Below, piece by piece: positions 56,137-64,000 of a DNA stretch of 64,000 bases. Position numbers and translations under genes: made by a program. The notes beneath the pieces were generated by a model. The model searched no databases, was not told the DNA's origin, and saw nothing but the letters and a program-made list of their open reading frames with translations. Source of the DNA: Gymnothorax reevesii (taxonomy: Eukaryota > Chordata > Actinopteri > Anguilliformes > Muraenidae); assembly GCA_029721435.1 (NCBI GenBank), contig CM056573.1:99563447-99627446 (forward strand). Reading direction: 5' to 3'. The first letter of the stretch is position 1. Every line of letters begins with the position of its first letter.

Positions 56137-57734
56137 CAGCGCCCTCCATAATTATTGGGACCCCTGGTTTAGATGTGTTAAAAACCTTAAAATAAATTCA
56201 ATTTTTATTGCCAAAGCATACTCTCGCACTAAAAACTGTAGAAAAATGTCACTTTCAACTCAAGTAAATTTTAAGGGAAAAAAAAACCCTGACTAAGAAA
56301 TAATTATTTTTAATAAAATCACCTATTCCACAATTATTGGCGCCCCGAACAATTCCTAGGAAGTAAATGTAATTGAAGTATTTCTGTCATTTCTACAGTA
56401 GTTAACAAAGTTGATCAGAGTATCTAGGAACATTTAATTAGTAAATCATGACTTTCTGTTTCCCTGGGGTATAAATATGATCTGACACAGAAGCCATTTC
56501 TGTTATCCACTCTTCAACATGGGAAAGACATAGGAACGCACCATTCAAGTAAGGCAGATGTGTGTCGACCTTCACAAGTCAGGCAAGAAAATAGCTACTC
56601 GCCTGCACCTGCCCATATCTACTGTCAGAGGAATCATTAAGAAGTTTAAAACAACTGGAACAGTGGCAAACAAGCCTGGGCGAGGACGCAAGGTTATTTT
56701 GCCACCACAGACAGTGAGGAGGATGGTAAGAAAAATAAAAAGTTCTCCAAAGCTCACTGTTAAAGAATTGCAACAAATGGTAGCATCTTGGGGTCACAAA
56801 GTCTCCAAAACAACCATCAGGCGCTATCTACATGCCAACAAGCTGTTTGAGAGACATGCACGGAAAAAAACCTTTTCTCACTCACAATCATAAATGTAAA
56901 CGTCTGGAGTTCGCTAAGCAGTACTGGGAATTCAACTGGGACCGTGTGCTTTTATCAGATGAGACCAAGATAGAGCTTTTTGGCAAAAAACACTAAGTGG
57001 GTCTGGTGGAACACCAAAGATAAGTATGCAGAAAAGCACCTCATGCCCACTGTGAAGAATGGGGAAGGATCGGTGATGCTGTGGGCATCTTCCAGAGGCC
57101 CTGGGAACCTTGTTAGGGTGCATGGCATCATGAACGCTTTGAAATACCAGGACATTTTAAATCAAAATCTGGTGGCCTCTGTCCGAAAGCTGAATATGGG
57201 TCGTCACTGGGTCTTTCAGCAAGATACTGACCCTAAACATGTGGCCAAATCTACACAGAAATGGTTCACCAGACACAGAATCAAGCTCCTCCCATGGCCA
57301 TCTCAGTCCCCAGACCTCAACCCCATTGAAAACCTGTGGAGTGAGCTGAAGAGGAGAGTGCAGAGGAGAGGACCCAGGTCGCTGGATGATTTAGAGAGAT
57401 TGTGCAGAGAGGAATGGTCGAAGATCCCTCTTTCTGTATTCTCCCATCTTGTAAAACATTATTAGAGAAGATTAGGAGCTGTTTTGTTGGCAAAAGGGTG
57501 TTGTAGAAAGTGTGAACATCAGGGGTGCTAATCATTGTGGCACACATAATTTGATGTAAAAGCATTATTTCTTAATGTGGGATTTTTTTCCCACTGAATT
57601 AGTGCACTTGAATCAAAGGTTGGATTTTCCTCTTTCTTTCATTGTGGTCCTATATTATTTAGAAAAAAACTGAATTTATTAGAAGCTAAAGAACACATCT
57701 TAACCAGGGGTGCCAATAATTATGGAGGGCGCTA
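56137..57734 (+). mobile_element. Tc1/mariner family C copy (second)
   Basis: The left end CAGCGCCCTCCATAATTATT follows TA (56135-56136). The right end TTATGGAGGGCGCT is its inverse and is followed by ATA. Full length at 1.6 kb, opposite in orientation to 14565-16166. It inserted at the 5' edge of the LINE, so it is younger than that LINE. Confidence 0.9.
56520..57465 (+). pseudogene. Tc1 family C transposase, nearly complete but interrupted
   Basis: The family start ATG is at 56520, but codon 5 is TAG. A long stretch then reads IATRLHLPISTVRGIIKKFK (HTH), GRGRKVILPPQ, and VKELQQMVASWGHKVSKTTI. A frameshift falls at about 56885, and another near 56990 just after LLSDETKIELF (first Asp, about 56950-56980). 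The last 160 codons are open: [17 protein letters not shown] (second Asp), [20 protein letters not shown] (final Glu, 34 residues on), and [18 protein letters not shown]. Few defects, all catalytic residues kept: a recently dead copy. Confidence 0.9.
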
Positions 57735-57736
57735 TA

Positions 57737-58430
57737 TTAATATGCAAGGCCTTCCCTGAAAGAGGCGTTGTCTAGGTGGGAGTATTTGTTCTTGTAAAAC
57801 CTCTATATACTTTTCAGCATTGATAATGCCTTTCCGGATGTGTAAGCTCCCCATACCACAGGCACTAATGCAACCTGATACCATCAGAAATGTAGGCTTT
57901 TGAACTGTGAGTTGATAAGCTGGATGCTCCTTCTCCTCTTTAGACCATAAGACCGTGGTTTCCAAAAGAATTTTGAAATTTTGATTCCTCTGACCAAGGA
58001 ACAGTTTTCTGTTCAGCCTCAGTCCATTTTAAATTAACTTTGGCCCACAGAAGAGGGTGGCTTTTCTGGATCATATTCACATGTGGCTTCCTCTTTGCAT
58101 GATACAACTTTTGCTTGCATTTGTAGATTGCACAGCAAACTGTGTTCACAGGCATTGATTTCTGGAAGTGTTCCTGAGCCCATGCAGTGAATTACAGTGC
58201 AGAATTATGCCTGTTTCAATGCAGTGCTGCCTGAGGGCCCAAAGATCACGAGCATCCATTAATGACCTTTGGACTTGTCCCTTGCAGACAGAGATTTCTC
58301 CAGATTCTGAGAATCTTTTGAAGATATTATGTACTGTAGATTCAAAGTCTTCACAATTTTACATTACATTTACATTTTAATGAAATTGTTCCACAATTTT
58401 TTGATGTAGTTTTTTGTAGATTGGTGAATC
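57737..58430 (-). pseudogene. Tc1 family A transposase relic (N-terminal two thirds)
   Basis: The minus strand holds the start area near 58430, a weak HTH, VNTVCCAIYKCKQKLYHAKR (58080-58150), WSEESKFQNSFGNHG (first acid region, about 57950-58000), VSGCISACGMGSLHIRK, and EQILPPRQRLFQGRPCIL (to 57737). The rest is across the nested insertion at 52083-52605. Many stops and frame changes. Confidence 0.78.
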
Positions 58431-58790
58431 CCTGTCCATCCTTACTTCTGAGAGACTCTGCCTCTCTAAAATGCTCTTTTGATACCCAGTCATGTTTCTG
58501 ACCAGTTGCCAATTAAGGTAATTAGTTGCAAAATGTTCCTCCAGCTGTTTTTATTAGTTCCACTTACATTTCCAGCCTTTTGTTGCCCCTCTCCCAACTT
58601 TTTTGACGTGTTGCTGCCATCAAATCCAAAATGTGCTAAAATTTTTTTCAATGGTAAAATGTCTCACTTTCAACATCGGATAAGTTTTCTATGGTCCGTT
58701 GTAAATAAAATGTGAAATTTGCAAATCATTGCATTCTGTTTTTATTTACAATTTACACAGAATCTCAACTTTTTTGGAATTGGGTTTGTA

Positions 58791-59478
58791 GATAGTTACA
58801 TGTGAAACGGATGTCATAGAAACTTGAATTTATTACTTTCCAAGTGGAAGATGGATTTAGTTTCCTTTCCTGTCATTTTTTGCATTAAATATTTTCTATG
58901 CTCATGTTAGGATGGGCTTATTAACCAGCTTATCTGAATAGATGAGGAACATTGGGGAACGGAGCAGTTTGGGCTCGGGTTATTAATCAATGGGTTATTA
59001 AGTGGCGACTTCAGCAATTACTAACCCACAGTGATATCCAAACTTTTACTGTGACTCTGGATCTGCCTGATGAAAGCAGTCATCTGTAAAGAGTTTTGAG
59101 CAGATCACCGCTCCTGATCCAGGCTCCATGAAATCCACGCATTTCCTCTTCACAAAATCCTCCCGTGCCTATTTAATTGCAGGGTTTATTTTTGGAAATT
59201 TATGGACCATGATGCCTCTGCTTGCGTTGACTTTAGTGTTGTGGCCTTGAACCCGGCAGTTATTTGGTATTTCCCCGAGGGAATAATCCACAATTACAAA
59301 TCACTGAGTCCAGTGTCATTCACAACGTGTTCTCAGTGGCTGACTAGATTCCTCCTATAACGCCGAAGATAGATTCTTTCTGAGATGATTGCGATTTGCA
59401 GTGATTAAAATGCAAATAAATTTTTAATAGCTGATTACAATTTGAAATGACCAGCGCATAAAGATCTTATTTTTAAGG
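58791..59478. other. No gene recognised
   Basis: Balanced composition, no repeat or domain recognised. 59020-59360 looks unlike the surrounding repeats and could be conserved non-coding DNA; unproven. Confidence 0.5.
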
Positions 59479-59479
59479 T

Positions 59480-59665
59480 TATTTTTTTTGCGGGGGGGGG
59501 ATTTTGTCCTTTATTTGATAGTCACACAGTGGAGAGAGACAGGAAGGTGGGGAGAGAATGGGAAAGACATGCGGCTAATGACCCGAGCCGGAATCGAACC
59601 GGATCGCCGCAGGAAGGCCAAAGCCATTATGACTAATGACTAATGAGCCACTGGGGCGCCCCCAC
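59480..59665 (-). mobile_element. tRNA-derived SINE
   Basis: On the minus strand: GGGGCGCCCCAGTGGCTCAT in the A-box position, a B box GGTTCGATTCC (59590-59600), then GGCTCGGGTCATTAGCCGC, a CCCACCTTCCTGTCTCTCTC pyrimidine tract, and a 3' end CTATCAAATAAAGGACAAAA with a poly-C/A tail. A widespread fish SINE pattern; apparently full length. Confidence 0.8.
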
Positions 59666-60453
59666 AAAAGATGCTTTTATATTAAATATTATGTGGTCGA
59701 AATCTTATTTTTAGTTAAACAAGCACTTCAAGGCACACATTTGGGTGGCCTCCAGCATTCAATAATTAGGCAGAGAATAGATTCTTGTGCCTGGTTGGAA
59801 ACCAGACAGCATCCTGTTCAGAAGGTCACTAAGTTAAGAGGTAGAAACCTTTGTTCTGAGATATGTTCAATGGGTAAATAATAAATAAATAAATACATAA
59901 CAACACTGCTGTAGGCCGTAATCTCAAAACCTGCTCAAACTATTCACTGTTCATTTCTCTTTTGATAGCTACAGGAGATGTTTGAGAGCTAACAACAAAC
60001 CACTTCAACAACAGGTAGAATCCCTGATGTTTCTATCAAGGTGGGCTGTGCTTCCTTTTTTTGCCACAAAGCTTTCTTCAATGCATCACCCATCACGTTC
60101 AATTTAACAGGGACAAGGTAGGGTAGGTATCTCTACTGAGAATATCTGAAGTAGTCAATCAAACAAATTTTAATAGACAAAGATAACCCAAGTAAATACA
60201 AAATGTAGTTTTTAAATGATGATTTCATTTATTTAGGGAAAAAAATTATCCAAACCTGTCTGACCCTGTGTGAAAAAGTAATTGCCCCCCTTGTTAAATC
60301 ATGAATTAACTGTGATTAACCATATTTTTGCAGTCCGTTTCACCAGCCACACTCAGGTCTGATAACTGCCAGACCTGTTGAATCAAGAAATCAAAAATAG
60401 AACCTGTCTGAAAAAGTGAAGTAGGCTAAAAGATCGCAAAAAGCAACTCTTTA

Positions 60454-62130
60454 TGCAGCGATCTAAAGAAGTTCAAGAACAGATGAGAAACAAAGTCATT
60501 GACATCTATCAGTCTGGAAAGGGTTACAAAGTGTTTTAGGAAAAAACTTTGTCCGAGCAAGTGGATAAAGTGTTCCACTTGCAAATCTGTCTCCAAAAAA
60601 TTGATCCATACTCCAGAGTCTGATGTTATTGGAATTATTGTAAATCCATCCAAAAGAAGCACAAAGAAACCTAGACTGGTTAGCGCCAACCACACAGCAT
60701 TCATTTTTCATCAGTCACCCCACGCCAAATGACCTCTGGCTGTTCGACCACTCATGTTTATTGGCTTATTGACACGTTCCTTTTAGGTGGGATTAAACGT
60801 GACTCCTTCTACCTTATCCAATATTATTGACTCCGATTGGTACATTGTCCCATAGCAACCCCCCACCCTTTGTATCACTTTCGGCCACCAGGGACACTTG
60901 AAGACCACATCTAAGTGTCCAAAACCTTGGGTTCACCTAAAGTTTAGTGAGTTATCTGAGGACATGGATGGTTCCAGAACACTCAGATGCGCATGCTCAG
61001 GTAGTGAGACCAGGCTGACCAATATTCTCATTCCGGAAAGTTAGCTCATTAGGCCGGCCTTGAGGGTTCTGCAGGAGCTTCTTTATCAGGTTTTTTGACA
61101 GATTTATGAGTTTTTGCCTTTTCACTGCAACTCCTTGTACTGCAGTTTTTAAAAGGTTTTCTTGTTGAATTGAAATTATGGTTTTACTTTGAATGGAGAA
61201 TGTTTTAGGATATCTTCCCACCACAAGACCCATTGTTAAGGCTCTGGAACCCCAGTGATCCATGGTGAGAGCCATTATCCACAAATGGGGAAAACTTTGA
61301 ACAGTGGTGCACCTTCCCAGGTGTGGCCGTCCGACCAAAACTACTCCAAGAAAGTATTGACGACTCATCTAGAAGGTCACAAAAGAACCCAGAATAACAT
61401 CTGAAGAACTGCAGGCCTCACTTGCTTCAGTTAAAGTCAGTGTTCATGATTCAATAATTAGAAAGAAACTGGGCAAAAATGGAATCCATGACAGAGTTCC
61501 AAGGCGAAAACCACAGCTGACTAAAAGAACACAAAGGCTCATCTCACATTTGCCAAAAAACATCTTGATGATCCCCAAGACTTTTGGGAAAATATGATGT
61601 GGACTGACAGGGAAAAAGTTGAACTGTTTGGAAGGTGTCCGTCCAGGTACATCTGGCGTAAAACACTGCATTTCATAAAAAGGACATCATACCAACAGTC
61701 AAACATGGTAGTGGTAGTGTGATGGTCTGCGGCTGCTTTGCTGCATCAGGTCCTGAAGGACTTGCCGCAATGAGTCCTGCTTTCTACCAAAATATCCTGA
61801 AGGAGAATGTCCAACCAACAGTTTGTGACCACATGCTCCAGCGCACTTGGGTCATGCAGCAGGACAATGATCCGAAACACAACAGCAAGTCCACCTCTGA
61901 ATGGCTTAAAAAAAACTAAATGAAAGTTTTGGAATTGCCTTGTTAAAGTTTGGACTTAAATCCGATTGAGATGCTGTTGCATGACCTTAAACAGACTGTT
62001 CATGCTTGAAAACCCTCCAATGTGGCTAAATTAAAACAATTTTGCAAAGAAGAGTGGGCCGAAATTCCTCCCCAGCGATGTGAAAGGCCAATTGCCAGTT
62101 ATCACAAACGATTGATTGTTGTTGTCGTCC
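60454..62130 (+). pseudogene. Tc1 family B transposase relic
   Basis: ATG at about 60454 opens MQRSKEVQEQMRNKVIDIYQ then SGKGYK, where the insertion starts. Past it come AIVKALEPQ (61229 on), KVTKEPRITSEELQASLASV, KVSVHDSIIRKKLGKNGIHD and RVPRRKPQLT. VCGCFAASGPEGLAA and RTWVMQQDNDPKHNSKST (second Asp, about 61850-61900) are in one open stretch (61719-61919). The final Glu area (about 61960) is diverged. There are many stops; inactive. Confidence 0.8.
60532..61210. other. Unassigned 0.66-kb insert flanked by a 10-bp direct repeat
   Basis: TGTTTTAGGA occurs at 60532-60541 and at 61201-61210, bracketing DNA unrelated to the Tc1. A minus-strand frame in its right half (about 61005-61190, with QENLLKTAVQGVAVKRQK) has no recognised domain. 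The direct repeats look like a target duplication, but about 20 extra bases follow the right copy before transposon sequence resumes. Confidence 0.5.
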
Positions 62131-62393
62131 AGGGTGGCATGACCAGTTATAAGGTTTAGGGGGCAATTACTTTTTCACATAGGGCCAGGTAAGTTTGGAT
62201 AGCTTTTTCCCTCACTAAATTAAATTATCATTCAAAAACTGCATTTTGTCTTTACTTGGATTATCTTTGTCTAATATTAAAATTTGTGTGATGATATGAA
62301 ACAATTAACTGTGAGAAATATGTTTTTAAAAAAAAAGAAATCAGGAGGGGGCAAATACTTCTTCACAGCACTATATATACATATATATATACA

Positions 62394-63867
62394 CAACCCC
62401 AATACCGAAAAATAGTTGGTGTAAATTGTAAATTGTGAAAAAAAATCGAAATGCAATGACTTTGAGATCACAGGAGCCAATATGTTATTCACAATAAAAC
62501 ATAGATAATATTTCAAATGTTTAAACTGAGACATTTTACATTTTCATCCACAAAATGAGCTTATTTCAAATTTTCTGGTTGCAACAGGTCTCAAAAAAGT
62601 TGGGACACAGGGAAAAAAGGACTGAAAAAGCAATTCATATATAAGAGAATCAGCTGAAAGAACATTTAGCAAGAAATCAAGTTAACAGGCATCAGGTGTG
62701 TAACATGATTGGCTATAAAAGGGATGTCTTTGAGAAGGTGAGTCTCTCAAAAGGAAAGATGGCCAGAGGCTCTCCAACCTGTGAAGGTTTGCGTAAAAAA
62801 ATTGTGGAATACTCCAAAAACAATGTTCCTCAATGTCAAATTGCAAAGGCTTTGAAAGTCTCATCATTGACAGTGCAAAACATCATCAAAAGATTCAGAG
62901 AAACTGGAAAAATCTCAGTGCATAAGGGAAAAGGCCGAAGACCTTTACTCGATGCCTGTGATCTTCGAGCCCTCAGACGCCACTGCATCACTCACCGGCA
63001 TGATTCTGTCGTTGACATTACTAAATGGGCCTAAGAATACTTCAAGAAACCACTGTCTGTAAACACAGTCTGCTATGCCATCTACAGATGCCACCTAAAA
63101 CTCCATCATGCAAAAAGGAAACCATTGTTGAGCATGATCCAGAAGTGCCGCCGTGTTCTGTGGGCCTAGGCTCATTTAAAATGGACTGTAGGAAAGTGGC
63201 AAAGTGTCCTGTTGTCAGACGAGTCCAAATTTGACATTCTTGTTGAAAATCATGAGTGTCGTGTCCTCCGGGCTAAAGAGGAGAAAGACCACCCCTCCTG
63301 TTATCAGCATTCAGTTCAAAACCCAGCATCTCTGATGGTATGGGGATGCATTAGTGCATATGGGGTGGGACACTTGCACGTTTTAAAAACACCATGAATG
63401 CAGAAAGGTATGAAAAGGTTATAGAGCAACATATGCTTCCCTTTAGACAACATCTATTCCAGGGAAGGCCTTGTGTATTTCAGCAGGACAATGCAAGGCT
63501 TCATAGTAGAAGACTCTTTGTGCTGAACTGGCCTGCCTGCAGTCCTGATCTTTCTATGACCACATTTGGCGCAAAGTTAAAAGAAAATTCTGTCAAAGGA
63601 GACCCATTACTCTCCAGCAGCTGGACGCCTGTATGAAACAAGAGTGGGATCAAATTCCAATAGCTAATTTCAAGGAATTTGTCACCCCAATGCCCAGATG
63701 CCTTTCCTTTGTGTTAAAAAGAGGAGGGGATGCTACACCATGGTAAACTGGCCCCTATCCCAACTTTTTTGAGACCTGTAGCAGCCATCAAATTTGAAAG
63801 GAGCTCATTTTGTGGAAATTGTATTCACAATTTACACTTTGTCCAAACTATTTCGGAATTGGGGTTG
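62394..63867 (+). mobile_element. Tc1 family A copy, full length
   Basis: The left end CAACCCCAATACCGAAAAAT and the right end (other strand) CAACCCCAATTCCGAAATAG are inverted repeats; TA follows (63868-63869). It is 1.47 kb with no insertion, and separated by only about 22 bp of TA-rich DNA from the family B copy before it. Confidence 0.9.
62759..63720 (+). pseudogene. Tc1 family A transposase, best-preserved copy
   Basis: ATG at 62759 opens MARGSPTCEGLRKKIVEYSK, then QCQIAKALKVSSLTVQNIIK (HTH) and a [20 protein letters not shown] linker. The frame is open to codon 91 (TAA at about 63032). The next pieces are [40 protein letters not shown] (first Asp, about 63208-63230), and [18 protein letters not shown]. 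After a frameshift near 63390 comes GRPCVFQQDNARLHS (second Asp, about 63462-63510), then WPACSPDLS followed by a deletion that removes the IE pair. Inactive through the deletion, a stop and frameshifts. Confidence 0.85.
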
Positions 63868-64000
63868 TATATATATTTATGTGTGTGTGCGCGTGTGTGA
63901 TGATGGTGATGGGGATCAAAGTTAATTGCTAAGTCACCTACTGTGCACTCCAGTGAGTCACAAGGAAACTGAAATCCTTTCCTCAGAAGCGCCAGAGCCT
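63868..64000. other. No gene; short TA/TG-rich stretch
   Basis: TATATATATTTATGTGTGTG at 63868 is low complexity next to the Tc1 end; the remainder to the window edge is unassigned. Confidence 0.6.

Larger units (their letters stand above)
52083..58788 (-). mobile_element. Tc1 family A copy interrupted by a LINE and a family C Tc1
   Basis: The left end CAGCCCCAATTCCAAAAAAG and the right end (other strand) CAAACCCAATTCCAAAAAAG are inverted repeats; TA follows the right end (58789-58790). Own sequence is 52083-52605 and about 57737-58788. Joining GCTGAAATA (52600) with ATGCAAGGCC (57742) restores the continuous transposase region seen in other copies. The insert is the LINE 52606-56136 plus a Tc1 lodged at its 5' end. 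The transposase (minus strand) is decayed. Confidence 0.85.
60155..62371 (+). mobile_element. Tc1 family B copy with an internal insertion
   Basis: The right end (GGGGGCAAATACTTCTTCAC then AGCAC, TA at 62372) is the family B terminus. The left terminal repeat is truncated: sequence begins at CAATCAAACAAATTTTAATA, about 70 bp inside the element. Recognisable transposon runs 60155-60531 and about 61229-62371; about 0.7 kb of unrelated DNA lies between. Confidence 0.82.

Overview
This is gene-poor vertebrate DNA, almost certainly from a teleost fish. I see no intact host gene, rRNA or bacterial-type operon. The evidence is the repeat content: at least sixteen Tc1/mariner copies in about seven terminal-repeat families, a chromodomain Ty3/Gypsy element, a CR1/L2-like LINE, tRNA-derived SINEs, MITEs, and AT- and GT-rich microsatellites. 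I cannot name the species. The stretches between repeats have no supportable reading frame and are probably intergenic or intronic.

Region by region. 1-2.1 kb: nothing recognised. 2.1-4.1 kb: a GC-rich element with inverted ends that contains a MITE. 4.28-10.54 kb: a three-level nest of Tc1 elements. The outer copy (family A) holds a second (family B), which holds a third (family D, 5620-7129). Family D is complete, with identical 30-bp ends, TA duplications and an uninterrupted 337-codon transposase with a DD34E triad. It is the only convincing intact protein gene in the window. The middle copy also has its centre replaced by about 1.9 kb of foreign DNA, which carries a hairpin-forming satellite of about 78 bp and a 46-bp-arm palindrome.

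13.7-21.7 kb: a run of decayed Tc1 copies, several of them end to end. 22.3-26.6 kb: mostly unassigned. 26.6-32.4 kb: a minus-strand Ty3/Gypsy chromovirus-type element with a 5' LTR, gag, protease, reverse transcriptase, RNase H, integrase and chromodomain. It is frameshifted, lacks its 3' LTR, and has three tandem SINE-like units inserted between LTR and gag. 32.5-33.4 kb: an interspersed repeat next to a THAP zinc-finger remnant. 34.7-40.3 kb: a SINE, a second array of the hairpin satellite, a family A Tc1, a tRNA-like segment and small MITEs.

40.3-52 kb: sparse, with a Tc1 scrap, an inverted SINE pair, MITE copies, a BED zinc-finger remnant, and two more copies of the 32.5-kb repeat. 52.1-58.8 kb: a second nest (a family A Tc1 interrupted by a LINE, whose 5' end is interrupted by a family C Tc1). 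59.5-63.9 kb: a SINE and two further Tc1 copies.

Except for family D, the protein-coding parts are relics. Terminal repeats, catalytic motifs and nesting allow a relative age order: family A and B copies are older, while the LINE, family C and especially family D inserted later.
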